From Chloroflexota bacterium (GTDB lineage Bacteria > Chloroflexota > UBA6077 > SHYK01), in the NCBI GenBank assembly GCA_009377635.1, contig WHTR01000001.1:1-41256 (forward strand): a DNA stretch of 41,256 bases, read 5' to 3'. Every line of letters starts with the position of its first letter. Position 1 is the first letter of the stretch. Below the pieces are notes generated by a model. It ran no database searches, was not told the DNA's origin, and was given only the letters and a program-made list of their open reading frames with translations. This document shows, piece by piece, positions 1-8,968 of the stretch. Position numbers and translations under genes: made by a program.

Positions 1-401
1 AGGTCGACGCCATCTTCGACGAGGCAGTCGACAACTGGCTGCCGGCCGCGCTCGACGCCGGCATGCACGTGCTGCCGATCGACGGCCCGCTGGCCGAGAG
101 GCTCGAGGCGATCGGGTTTCGGCGCGCGACGCTGAAGCAGGCCGACTATCCGAAGCTTCCCGTAGACATCCCGACCCTCGACTTCAGCGGCTGGCCCGTC
201 TACACGCGCGCCGACGCTCCGGACGCGGTCGTCCGTGCCTGCTGTGCCGCGCTGGAGGCCTGCAAGGATCGGGTTCCCTGGCAGGGCGAGGGACCGCTGC
301 CTCTCGAGCGGATGTGCATCGACGCACCGGACACACCCATGACGGTACCCCTCCATCCAGCGGCAGAGCGATTTTGGCGGGAGCGCGGCTATCTGCACTG
401 A
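1..401 (+). CDS. TAXI-family TRAP transporter solute-binding protein, C-terminal part
   Basis: The window opens inside this gene. The frame is open from base 3 and ends at a TGA at 399-401, giving about 132 residues. The stretch LDFSGWPVYTRADAPDAVV followed by an ALEACKD helix and a late PLHPAAERFWRERGYL tail resembles the C-terminal lobe of TAXI (TRAP-associated extracytoplasmic immunogenic) binding proteins, which deliver carboxylates to a membrane TRAP permease. The signal peptide and N-terminal lobe lie outside the window, so the start and ligand cannot be judged. No TRAP permease follows. The next gene starts 77 bases downstream on the same strand and could be co-transcribed. The family call rests on pattern memory of the C-terminal lobe only. 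Confidence 0.7.
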   Translation, partial: VDAIFDEAVDNWLPAALDAGMHVLPIDGPLAERLEAIGFRRATLKQADYPKLPVDIPTLDFSGWPVYTRADAPDAVVRACCAALEACKDRVPWQGEGPLPLERMCIDAPDTPMTVPLHPAAERFWRERGYLH

Positions 402-478
402 CCGATCGGAATCGACCACGCGCCGGCGCGCTGGTCCGGACGGTCGTATGATGAACGAGCTGCACGAACGGGGGATGC

Positions 479-1342
479 ATGCGAAGCGCGACTGAGAAGC
501 GCAGACTGCTTCGGGAGCTCCTGGACGGGCCGGAGATGCATCTCGCCCCTGCCTGCGGCACGCCCATAGAGGCACGTCTCGTACAAGACGTGGGCTTTCC
601 CGCGATCCATGGGGCCGGCAGTGTCGCCCACCAGATCTGCTGCTACGCCGACGCCGGCCTGCTTACCATGACCGAGATGGTCGGGCGCATTCTCGCCCTG
701 GCGGACGCTGTCGACATTCCGGTCATCGCTGATGCTGACACCGGGTTTGGCAATGTGGCGAACGTCATCCGCACGGTCAAAGAGTACGAGCGAGCCGGCG
801 CGGCCGCCATCCACATCGAAGACACGGCATCCAAAGTGGCCTACGGAGTGGACAGCGCCCCTGCGGTCATTTCACGCCGCGAGATGGTGAACAAGATCCG
901 CGCCGCCGTCGACACGCGTGCGGACGAGTCGATGATCATCATCGCGCGCAGCGAGAACCGCACGGACCGGTACGAGTTTATCGACCGGATGGCGGAATAC
1001 ATCGAAGCGGGGGCAGACGCCTGCTGGACGAGTGGAACGCTTGGGGAGGACGGCATTCAGGCCCTGCGCAAGGTCGTATCCCAGCCGTTTCTCGGGGTAC
1101 TCCCGCGGGGACTCACGAGCGATCAGTTCCACGCCTGGGGAGTGAGCTGCGCCGTCATCCCGGGCGCGCTCGAGCTGGCAGCGCTGCACGCCCAGCGGCA
1201 ACTGCTCAGGGAGCTGGTGCTGAACGGGACGCCAACCGGCTACTTCGACAAGCTGGAGGGAATCGAGGAGAGCCGGCGCTTTGCCGCTCGTCAAGGCAGG
1301 GCGGAGTACGACTCGATCATGGAGCGATTTGGCGGCGCCTGA
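479..1342 (+). CDS. PEP mutase / isocitrate lyase superfamily protein (oxaloacetate-decarboxylase-like)
   Basis: This 287-residue protein has the usual length for single-domain (beta/alpha)8 enzymes of the PEP mutase/isocitrate lyase superfamily. Seen: the Mg-binding stretch VIADADTGFGN near residues 81-91 and AAAIHIEDTASK near 111-122. In methylisocitrate and isocitrate lyases the segment after the ED pair reads KRCGH and carries the catalytic Cys. Here it reads KVAYG, so a C-C lyase using that Cys is unlikely. The EDT form recalls oxaloacetate decarboxylases of the same superfamily; that assignment is inference. ATG 479 is chosen because a G-run at 470-474 precedes it and an ATG four bases earlier is closed by a stop after six codons. 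The gene lies between two binding-protein genes on the same strand, consistent with a catabolic operon whose end product is an oxo-acid. Confidence 0.82.
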   Translation: MRSATEKRRLLRELLDGPEMHLAPACGTPIEARLVQDVGFPAIHGAGSVAHQICCYADAGLLTMTEMVGRILALADAVDIPVIADADTGFGNVANVIRTVKEYERAGAAAIHIEDTASKVAYGVDSAPAVISRREMVNKIRAAVDTRADESMIIIARSENRTDRYEFIDRMAEYIEAGADACWTSGTLGEDGIQALRKVVSQPFLGVLPRGLTSDQFHAWGVSCAVIPGALELAALHAQRQLLRELVLNGTPTGYFDKLEGIEESRRFAARQGRAEYDSIMERFGGA

Positions 1343-1405
1343 TCCGGCGCGGCTCTGATCGGATGGAACGAACCGTCATCCTCTGCACAGAAAGGGAGAT
1401 TGGAT

Positions 1406-2452
1406 ATGCAGGATTACCCAACCTGTGAGCTGCGGGCGATGTTTCGGGCCGGACACTCCCAGTTCTGGGAGGTGGCCGAGAAGGCTGGCATCCTGCCCGG
1501 AATGGGCCTGAAGCTCACCTACCTGGAGGGGACCGACGATCCTCGGGAGGCAGAGGATGCGCTATTCTCGGGGAAGATCGACATGATCTGCGGCAACCAC
1601 ATCACCCCGTACATCTGGGTGGCACGGGGGAAGCCAATCGTCTGCCTGGCGTCCCCGAGCAATGCCGTCCAGAACCGGGTCGTCACCCGTGAGCCGGTGA
1701 GCTCTCTGGCCGAGTTCAAGGCCAAGGGACTCCGCATCGCCGATACCAGCCTGATTTCCAGCAAGGGGATTGCCGGCCACGACCGGCTCAACCACATCCT
1801 TGACGTCATGCGGCAGGGCTATGCCGAAGGCGAGGCCGAATGGATCGAGGTCGGAGCAGCAGGCGAGCGGGGGGCAGGCCCGGAGCTCCAGGCCAGGCTG
1901 TTCGACGCGGTGAGGACGGGAAAGGCTGACGCGGCGTTCGCCGGCCGAGCGCGTCGGGAAGAGGTCCAGGACCTCCACGTGCTCGAGCTGCCGGAGCTAC
2001 CGATGATCAACGGCACCACCATTACGGCCAGCTACGAGGCGCTCCATAAGAAGGAAGGTCTGGCCGAGCGGCTGGTCCGCGCGATGGTGGAAACGATCCA
2101 CTTTACGCGCGTGCACCCCGACGAGGCGCAGCGCTTGCTCGACGTGAAGGATACGAGGCCGTACAGCCAGCACGGTGAGAGGATCGAGTCGATCACACGC
2201 TCCCCGATCAAGCCATACCCCTCGCCGGAGGGCGTGCTGAACGCCTGGGAGCTGAGCCGCATGCGGTACGAAGACGCTCAGGCTGCCAACCCATTCGCCC
2301 TCTGGGACATGCACTACCTGAGGGAGCTGGACCTGTCGGGCTTCATTGATGAGCTGCTCCAGGAAGAGCCGGCGAGCGTGCAGGAGCAGTGCGCGAGGGG
2401 CTTCAGGCGCGTCGGCGGGGCGCACCTGTTTGCCCACAACTCGACCTGCTGA
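1406..2452 (+). CDS. Periplasmic-binding-fold protein without signal peptide (NMT1/THI5- or dihydroxyphthalate-decarboxylase-like)
   Basis: This 348-residue protein has the type-2 periplasmic-binding fold signature: KIDMICGNHITPYIWVARGK near residues 50-70, a GLRIADTSLI segment near 110, and GKADAAFAGR near 175. It ends with NPFALWDMHYLREL, also present as NPMELWDVHFLREA in the minus-strand protein at 27149-28069, so the two are paralogues. ATG 1406 is preferred over a TTG two codons earlier because AAAGGGAG at 1391-1398 sits seven bases upstream. No signal peptide or lipobox is visible, which is odd for a transporter subunit. Known cytosolic relatives of this fold include thiamine-precursor proteins and 4,5-dihydroxyphthalate decarboxylase, so an enzymatic role near UbiD and Rieske genes is possible. 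The gene is 63 bases downstream of the PEP-mutase-like gene. Confidence 0.75.
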   Translation: MQDYPTCELRAMFRAGHSQFWEVAEKAGILPGMGLKLTYLEGTDDPREAEDALFSGKIDMICGNHITPYIWVARGKPIVCLASPSNAVQNRVVTREPVSSLAEFKAKGLRIADTSLISSKGIAGHDRLNHILDVMRQGYAEGEAEWIEVGAAGERGAGPELQARLFDAVRTGKADAAFAGRARREEVQDLHVLELPELPMINGTTITASYEALHKKEGLAERLVRAMVETIHFTRVHPDEAQRLLDVKDTRPYSQHGERIESITRSPIKPYPSPEGVLNAWELSRMRYEDAQAANPFALWDMHYLRELDLSGFIDELLQEEPASVQEQCARGFRRVGGAHLFAHNSTC

Positions 2453-2456
2453 GCAG

Positions 2457-2471
2457 CAGCCAACGTGGCTG
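2457..2471 (+). terminator. Weak hairpin after the binding-fold gene
   Basis: CAGCCA and TGGCTG form a six-base-pair stem with a three-base loop, five bases past the stop at 2452 and inside the convergent gap before the minus-strand bicupin. No T-run follows, so a Rho-independent terminator is only weakly supported. Confidence 0.25.
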
Positions 2472-2554
2472 TAACATGGTTCCCTCGCTGAGTCGACCAG
2501 TGCGGCCCTGGGCGAGGATGCCGCGGTTCCCCGGCTCCGATGCTGCGCCCCGTG

Positions 2555-3706
2555 CTACGCCCCGATGATCTGGTGCATCCGCGGATGTACCGGTGTGCCC
2601 TTCCGGGCACACTCATCTTCGAATACCTGTCTCAGCTCCGCCAGGAGGTCCGGCGCGAGATCGGCGAAGGACGTCGACTGGCCACCGGGGTGTTCCCGCG
2701 TGCTCGTCATCGTGAGCTCGTGCGTCCGGCTGACCATGTTCTTCCGACTGCTGAGCTTGAGGGCGATGTAGCGGGCGGATTCCCGGCTGGTGACGTTGTG
2801 GCCGTGCCACCACCAGTTCGGCGGCACGATCAGGGTGCCTGGACCCCAGTCTTCCTTGATCTTGTTGGCTTCGCCGCCATCCGGCCAAAGGATGGAGTAC
2901 CCCTCCCCCTTGAGCCACAGCACGTGGGCAGCCGGCCCGTGACGGTGCACGCTCGTGAAGGTTCCGCCTGGCGACTCGAAGATATGCGAGCCAAGTACCC
3001 CATTGGCAAGCTCGAACGAGTAGCCACCGCCCCCCTCATTGAGGTTCTTGTCGATCGTGGGGTCGAATGCCGGTCGGGACTCCCGAGGGCGCTCGAATAC
3101 GTTATTGACGCTCGGCCACAGGTTGCTGAAATGCACGTTCTGTTGTCGGCCGCCCTTGACCCGGGACATGGTGCGTGACCTGACTTCCGCGTTGTAGTAG
3201 TCCTGCTCCTGATCGAAGCGGTCCTTGAATCGATAGGGGTTGTTGAAGATGAAATCGTCGTCGCGGATGAAGTTCATCATGGTCGGTGCCGTAGTCAGGG
3301 CGATGTAGCGGGCGGGCTCACTACCGGACACGTTGAAGTGCTGGTACCAGGCGTTGATGGGGATGGCGAACAGGCTGCTGGGCCCCCACTCGAAGAACCG
3401 CTTTCTATCCTCGTCGTACCAGACGCTCGTGCTGCCTCGACCGGTAAGCACGTAGACCAGCTCCTCGTAGACGTGCCGCATGGGATTCGTCTTGCGCGTC
3501 GGAGCGATCTCCTGGACGTACGCGGCCGCCTGCTCGCTGGCGCCGTCCAGCTCGATCTGCACTGCATCGGCGTCGGTTCGCGCCCAGTGGCGCAGCGGAA
3601 CGGTGAAGACGTTCTCCACGCGATGGCCCCGAATGAGCTCGAGTGCCTCGCGCGCAACCCAGTCCTCATAGTGGAAGCGATGCCACCAGCGCTCCGGATC
3701 CTCCAT
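2555..3706 (-). CDS. Bicupin protein, subfamily A (gentisate-dioxygenase-sized)
   Basis: This 383-residue protein carries two cupin barrels. The first has PMRHVYEELVYVLTGRG near residues 75-91 and INAWYQHFNVSGSEPARY near 116-133. The second has TSVHRHGPAAHVLWLKGEGY near residues 255-275 and VPPNWWWHGHNVTS near 297-310. The second barrel keeps the HxH metal motif. The first has only RHxxEE, so one usual His ligand is absent. Length and bicupin layout match gentisate 1,2-dioxygenase-type ring-cleavage enzymes, but nothing visible proves the substrate. The closest paralogue is at 36260-37387, and an N-terminal copy lies at 5894-6076. The start is ATG 3706, with GGAGAGGGAG just upstream on the minus strand. 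It diverges from the SBP at 4011, the first of four cupin-SBP adjacencies here. Confidence 0.85.
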   Translation of the reverse strand: MEDPERWWHRFHYEDWVAREALELIRGHRVENVFTVPLRHWARTDADAVQIELDGASEQAAAYVQEIAPTRKTNPMRHVYEELVYVLTGRGSTSVWYDEDRKRFFEWGPSSLFAIPINAWYQHFNVSGSEPARYIALTTAPTMMNFIRDDDFIFNNPYRFKDRFDQEQDYYNAEVRSRTMSRVKGGRQQNVHFSNLWPSVNNVFERPRESRPAFDPTIDKNLNEGGGGYSFELANGVLGSHIFESPGGTFTSVHRHGPAAHVLWLKGEGYSILWPDGGEANKIKEDWGPGTLIVPPNWWWHGHNVTSRESARYIALKLSSRKNMVSRTHELTMTSTREHPGGQSTSFADLAPDLLAELRQVFEDECARKGTPVHPRMHQIIGA

Positions 3707-4010
3707 TGGACTCCCTCTCCTTGATCGACCCGACTATGCGCTTCGACGGCTCCAGTGTCGAAGCGCGGTGGGGCGAAGGCAGAGACACGGACGCCCCGGT
3801 GGCAAGTGTATCGTGTCGCCCTGCTGCGTACCACCCGAATTGGATGAGCGTGAGCAATCGGACTCAAGGGCGAGGAGTTGCGTGGTGAGACTCGCAGGCG
3901 GGCGAGTGGCTTCGCCGCCTTGCAGAAGGCAGTACCATGTGGTAGATACCCAACACGGTCGATCAGTGGCCGTGGCAGCACACTCGATGAGGCTCGGAGG
4001 AGGGTTCCCT
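3707..4010. promoter_or_regulatory. Divergent intergenic region, bicupin / SBP
   Basis: These 304 bases separate two divergently transcribed genes and must hold both promoters. A ribosome-binding stretch GGAGGAGGG lies just before ATG 4011, and an equivalent precedes ATG 3706 on the other strand. I see no convincing -35/-10 pair, long palindrome or RNA gene. Confidence 0.4.
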
Positions 4011-5822
4011 ATGTGGCTTCGCCGTTCGCGGGCACTGCCCGGTAGGACATCGTGCAACTGGCCGCGGCCTGCTCATGGCGATCGTCGGAAGGGCCCTGGC
4101 TCCCGCATCGCGCTCACCCTGTTCGCGGTCCTCTCGGTCGTCACTGTGGCGTGTGCTCCCACGGACGGAACTGGCGGCGGCGCCGGGACAGGCGATCAGG
4201 GTAGTCGGACGAAGACGCTGAATATCGGAATCACAACCGGTGTCAACACGCTGGGGGCGATTACGGAGGGGACCCCAACCGGCGGATGGGGATCCCTTGA
4301 GGAGATCTACAATGACGCGCTCATCAGTTCGGGTACGTCGTTCACGTTAGCTGGGCGACTCGCGGAGCGAGTCCCCACGGTCGAAGACGGCACGGTGACC
4401 GTCCTGCCGGACGGCCGTATGCAGGTCACGTTCCAGTTGCGGCAGGGGGTCACGTGGCACGACGGTGCACCGTTTACTGCGCATGACCTCGCCTTCTCGC
4501 TGAATCCACTCAAGGAGTATGCGGCCTCTGGGAACGATGCAGTAGAGACGATGGAATCAGTGGTCGCCACGGATGACTACACGGCCGTGTTCACATACGA
4601 AGGACCCCACTACCTGGGGAATGCGTTGGTCATCCGCAGGTACTTGCCGCTGCCGCGCCACATTCTGGAGGCCGCCTTCAAGAGCGCTTCCGCGTCCGGA
4701 GACTCAAGCGAGTTCGTCAACCATCCGTACTGGACGAGTGAATACGTCCACCTCGGTCCGTTCCAGCTCGCTTCGATCGAGCCGGGGACCGGTATCCAGT
4801 TGACGGCGTATGAGCAGTACTTTCTGGGGCGCCCGAAGATTGACGTCATCAATGTGCGGGCGTTCTCCGATGAGCAGGCGACGTTCGCGGAGATGCTGTC
4901 TGGTACTGTGGACATGTTCTTCGATGGCGCTGTAAGCGCCGAGCTAGCGCTGCAGCTTAAGGAGAGGTGGGATCGTGACGGTGCTGGCACGGTCTACGTT
5001 CGACCGGGCGGGCTTCGGACCCTCTACCCGCAGCACCGGCCGGAGTACCAGCGCGAGCCTGCGAACCTGGACCCCAGGGTGAGGGACGCGCTGTACCGGG
5101 CCATCGATCGTGATAACCTCGTCGGGGCGAGCGCCGGGACAACCACCGGTGCGTGGTCGCTGTTCGGCCCGCAGCACGTGCTCTATGACGCAGTGAGAGA
5201 CGGGCTGCGTCAGTACGCCTACGATCCAGACCGGACGAAGGCGATCCTGCGTGACGCTGGGTGGACCGCGGGACCTGATGGCCCGCTTCGCAACAGTGCG
5301 GACAGTCGGGCGTTCCGGACTGGGCTCTCGGTCACGACGGGTGACAACCTGTGGGAACTGCCAGTCTATGCGGATTTCTGGCGGCGGATCGGCATTGAGG
5401 TGGAGGAGATTCCGATTCCGGCCGCACTGCAGCGGGACGGCGAGTATCGGGCGACGTACCCAGGCTACGAGGCGAGCTCGGGGGGGCCGAGTGGGTACAA
5501 CGGGCTCCGCGTCCTGAAGGGGGAGCCCGCGAGTGCCGACAACCGCTGGGCGGGCAATCGGTGCTCGTGTGCAACCGCCGAATCCAAAGCGCTCGTGCAG
5601 CGATACGAGATGGCCCTCTCGCCCCGGGACCAGTTTGATTCGCTCAAGCGCGTGAGCGACTACGTGGCCGAGTATCTCCCCATGATGCCCATCTACTTCT
5701 CAACGGACTTCCTCGCTCGAGCCGGCCGGGTCGTCGCGCTCGACGATGTTGAAGGGTCAATGTCGAGCCCTCAGCAGTCCGGTACATACAGCCGCCATGC
5801 GTACCTTTGGGACATGCAGTAG
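4011..5822 (+). CDS. Family-5 (Opp/Dpp-type) ABC solute-binding lipoprotein
   Basis: This 603-residue extracytoplasmic protein belongs to the SBP_bac_5 family, which binds peptides, nickel chelates or varied small organics for an ABC importer. Seen: a long basic N-region, a hydrophobic stretch near residues 33-47 and Cys48 in TVAC, an imperfect lipobox; then a Gly/Thr-rich linker; the family hallmark VTWHDGAPFTAHDLAFSL near 147-164; HLGPFQLASIEPG near 246; and a C-terminal YSRHAYLWDMQ. ATG 4011 is chosen because GGAGGAGGG lies just upstream and the frame before it lacks features. It groups by eye with the SBPs at 15266 and 28558 (shared WTS-YVHLGPF and YxRxAxLWD). No permease or ATPase genes accompany it. 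A truncated cupin follows 71 bases downstream. Confidence 0.9.
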   Translation: MWLRRSRALPGRTSCNWPRPAHGDRRKGPGSRIALTLFAVLSVVTVACAPTDGTGGGAGTGDQGSRTKTLNIGITTGVNTLGAITEGTPTGGWGSLEEIYNDALISSGTSFTLAGRLAERVPTVEDGTVTVLPDGRMQVTFQLRQGVTWHDGAPFTAHDLAFSLNPLKEYAASGNDAVETMESVVATDDYTAVFTYEGPHYLGNALVIRRYLPLPRHILEAAFKSASASGDSSEFVNHPYWTSEYVHLGPFQLASIEPGTGIQLTAYEQYFLGRPKIDVINVRAFSDEQATFAEMLSGTVDMFFDGAVSAELALQLKERWDRDGAGTVYVRPGGLRTLYPQHRPEYQREPANLDPRVRDALYRAIDRDNLVGASAGTTTGAWSLFGPQHVLYDAVRDGLRQYAYDPDRTKAILRDAGWTAGPDGPLRNSADSRAFRTGLSVTTGDNLWELPVYADFWRRIGIEVEEIPIPAALQRDGEYRATYPGYEASSGGPSGYNGLRVLKGEPASADNRWAGNRCSCATAESKALVQRYEMALSPRDQFDSLKRVSDYVAEYLPMMPIYFSTDFLARAGRVVALDDVEGSMSSPQQSGTYSRHAYLWDMQ

Positions 5823-5893
5823 TCGTGGTGGTTGAGGCGCTCTTCCTGTGCGCGCCCCCTGCAGTCGACACGTGCTGATGAGAGAGGGAGACG

Positions 5894-6076
5894 ATGAAAG
5901 ATCCGGATCGTTGGTGGCACCGATTTCACTACGAGGACTGGGTGGCCCGCGAAGGATTGGAGCTCATTCGCGGGCATCGAGTCGACAACGTGTACACGGT
6001 TCCGCTGCGCCACTGGCCCCGGACAGACGGTCACGCGGTCCAGATCGAGCTCGATGGGGCGAGCGAATCGGACTGA
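5894..6076 (+). pseudogene. N-terminal stub of a subfamily-A bicupin
   Basis: The frame gives about 58 residues starting MKDPDRWWHRFHYEDWVARE, nearly matching the N-terminus of the bicupin at 2555-3706 through IELDGASE. It then stops (TGA 6074-6076). Both metal-binding barrels are missing, so no catalytic function is possible. A strong GAGAGGGAG ribosome site precedes the ATG, so the stub may still be translated. The sequence passes directly into a [2Fe-2S] subunit in another frame at about 6060, which marks a recombination joint rather than simple erosion. The stub follows an intact SBP, preserving the cupin-SBP adjacency. Confidence 0.85.
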
Positions 6077-6458
6077 CGGGAACGAAGCGATCGTGTGAGT
6101 CCGAGGTGTGGGGGGCGTGCACCGTACTCGTCGACGGGGAGCCGATGAGCTCGTGCTCGTATCTGGCCTTCGAGGCGAACGGCCGGTGCGTGACGACCGT
6201 CGAAGGCCCCCCTCTGGCGATCACCTGTCTCCCGTGCAGGAGGCGTTCGTTCGCCGCGTGGCCTCGCAATGCGGCTACTGCACCCCCGTCCAGCTCATGG
6301 CGGCGAGCGCGCTCCTGGCCCGGAATCGGACGCCGACCTTGGCCGACATTCGGCACTGGATGAGCGGGAACATCTGTCGCTGTGGTTGCTACCCAGCGAT
6401 TGCGGCAGCGATCCAGGACGCAGCGGCCGAGCTCCGTGCACGAGATCCGTCAGCATGA
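6061..6458 (+). pseudogene. Broken [2Fe-2S] small subunit of a molybdenum hydroxylase
   Basis: The remnant begins inside the N-terminal ferredoxin domain (ERIGLTGTKRSCESEVWGAC) and lacks roughly the first 30 residues. The four-Cys motif normally reads C-x4-CG-x-C; here the second Cys is Trp (TGG 6109-6111), so the first cluster is missing a ligand. Around 6205-6225, in a C-rich run, the frame shifts by the equivalent of one lost base. The C-terminal domain then continues with PVQEAFVRRVASQCGYCTP and GNICRCGCYPAI up to TGA 6456-6458. Intact relatives pass electrons from the Mo centre to FAD. The complete copy in this window is at 31563-32054. The joint with the cupin stub, the lost ligand and the frameshift together mark it as non-functional. 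Confidence 0.85.
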
Positions 6459-6529
6459 ATCACGCATTCTTCGCATGGGGGTGACACGGGCGAGCCACTG
6501 AGGTCAGTGATGCGCGTGAGGAGAGGGTA

Positions 6530-8739
6530 ATGAAGGGCCCATCGGATGAAATGCCCGGTACGAGGGACTGGCAGGACCAGCCTCGGGTAGACATCGTCGA
6601 CAAGGTGACAGGTCGCTCCGCCTACGTCGAGGACATGCCCGAACCGACCGGCACGCTGCACGCGGACGCCATCCGCAGCGCTTATTCGCACGCGAAGATC
6701 AACGCCATCGATTCGTCCCGGGCGGAACGGCTTCCCGGCGTCGCCGCGATCTTGCACCACGGAAATGCCCACGAGTTCCAGATCACGGGTGCGTCGTCGA
6801 GCTGGAGGCAGCAGTTCATCGCGGCCGACCACGTGCGTTTCGACGGAGATCTCGTTTGGATGGTCCTCGCCGAGGGTGAGCGGACCGCGCGGCAAGCGGT
6901 GGAGCTTGTCGAGATCGAGTATGAGATCCTGTCGCCGCTCTTCGATGCGTCGGAGGCGCTGCGACCGGAGGCCCAGCTGATCCATGAGGATCTTGACAGC
7001 AATCTCGCGCTGTCGGACCTGTGGGAGTGGGGCGACATCGCAGCAGGACTGCGACAAGCGGACGTCGTACTCACGGAGACCTATTCATGCACAATGATCT
7101 ATCAGCACCCGATGGAACCAGCGTCGTCCTTCATCGTCGACTTCTCCGGCGATATCCTCGACGTGTGGGCCCCGACAAACACGCCCTTTGAGATCACCGA
7201 GACGGCCAACGCCGTGTTCGGCTGGCCAAAGGAAAGGTTCCGGATCGTCCTCTCCCGTAGGGTCAGACGACCGGTGAAGCTCCGCGTGTCCGGCGTCGAG
7301 TCCTTTCGGACGACCGCGCGCCACGCGTTCGATATCACCATCACCCTCGGGCTGAAGGCCGACGGCACGATCACGGCCCTGGATGAGTATTTCGAGATCA
7401 ACACCGGTGCCTACTTCACGGGCGCCCGGATCGCAACCGGCAACGCGGAAACTGCGGCATGGGGTGCCTACCGGGTCCCGCATTTCCGCGTCCGCGCGCA
7501 TACCGCCTACACAAACCGAGTTCCCGCCGGGGGCTTTCGGAATACCGGCAAGAACCAGCCGAGCTTCGCAGTCGACTCGATGCTCGACGACGCGGCTCGC
7601 CGGATCGGGATGCGTCCACTCGACCTGCAATTGAAGAATCTGCTCGATCGTGGGGAGGGACTTCCGACGGACACGTGGAAGCGCAACGGGCGCATGGCGC
7701 CCGCGCGCGTGCTGCCGATGGACAGCGATGTGCCGGAGCTGATCAAGCGAGCCATGGAGGCGATCGGGTGGGACGGGCCGACCCCGAGGGCGTACGAGCC
7801 CGGCGAGCGCGTGTCTCGCGGGCGGGGCCTCGCCATCTCCAGGCGCCGTGGCTCTGGAATGGGAAACGCGACGGCTCTCGCCTCGGTAGACCAGCAGGGC
7901 GTTGTGACGATCTCGCATTAACGCTCCGGAAGTCGGGGCCGGCGAGTACACCATGATCGGCGTCGTCGCCGCCCGGACGCTCGAGATGCCGCAGAGCCAC
8001 ATCGTTGTCGGCGCACCGGACACGGCGAATGAGCTGGCGTTCCCGGGGACGAGCTCCCAGCGGACGACGGTCCAGATGGGCACCGCGGTGCACAACCCCT
8101 GCCTGCAGCTCAAGCGCGAGCTGGCATCGGCGGCCACGCGGGCGCACGGCGGGGCTCCCGAAGAGTGGCGCGTAACTGAGGGACTGGTGACGCGCGGTGA
8201 GCAGCGCTACACGTTTGGGGAGATCGTGCAGGCAACGGGCGCGACGGACGTTCGGCGCGAGGGTGCCAACGTGCGGGCCGAGCCTTGTGAAAACGAATAC
8301 GGGGCCCACGACCACTGGTCGCCGGCCGTCGCAGCCGTCGAGATCGAGGTTGACCGCGAGACCGGCGAGATCAGGCTGATCCAGGTGGGGATTGCCGTTG
8401 ATGCCGGCTAGGTCCTCAGCCACCGGTCGGCGGCCGGCCAGCTAGAGAGCGGTGTGATCATCGGGATCGGCGCTGCCCTGACGGAGGAGCTGCACCACGA
8501 GGACGGGCAGCTCCTCAACGCGGATGCGTTTCAGTACCGGCTGCCGCTGATGGGCGACATCCCCGAAGCGTTCGCCTCCGGCATGATCGAGAATGAAGAC
8601 GGCCCAGGGCCCTTCGGATCCAAAGGGATCGCCAATTTCGGTCCGCCTGTCACTCCGCCGGCCATCGGCGTACGCATCATGTCCAATCCCGTTCACGCCG
8701 GAGAAGGTGTTCCGCGCGCTCGGAACGGTCGCGGACTGA
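6530..8739 (+). pseudogene. Broken Mo-cofactor-binding large subunit of a xanthine-dehydrogenase-type hydroxylase
   Basis: Homology runs for about 735 codons after a good GAGGAGAGGG ribosome site, but the gene is damaged at least four times. (1) Near 7249 the protein reads RFRIV-LSRRVRRPVK; the paralogue at 32059 has about 22 extra residues here, including VGGSFGVK, a cofactor-binding loop. (2) At 7919 one extra T in CATTAAC creates TAA; removing it restores ISHNAPEVGAGEYT. (3) TAG at 8409-8411 interrupts VDAG-VLSHRSAAGQ. (4) Near 8680 a frame change and small deletion precede the tail FTPEKVFRALGTVAD, which ends in TGA 8737-8739. The catalytic-Glu region reads GSKGIANFG, where the normal G-x-GE is lost. 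It was the partner of the broken small subunit just upstream. Confidence 0.88.
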
Positions 8740-8968
8740 GACGCCCCCATGCGGGAACTCGGCGAGCCCAGTAAGAGCGCCGGCCGCGGAGTGTCCCCGC
8801 CGGACCCGCGGCTTCCTGCTTTCCGGAACTCCGGCTCAATCCTCGTTCAGCCCCTGGACGCGGCCGGTCCCGTTCGCGGTGCTCACAGCGGCGTGACGGG
8901 CTCATGCTCCACAGCTTCCTGCCACGGGACATCCAGGAGGAGAACCATCTCGGACGGGCCTTGAAAGC

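Noticed and set aside
5894-6458. A functional cupin-ferredoxin fusion protein
   Set aside because: The two parts are in different frames, the cupin stops within two codons of the joint, and the Fe-S part has lost a ligand and its frame.
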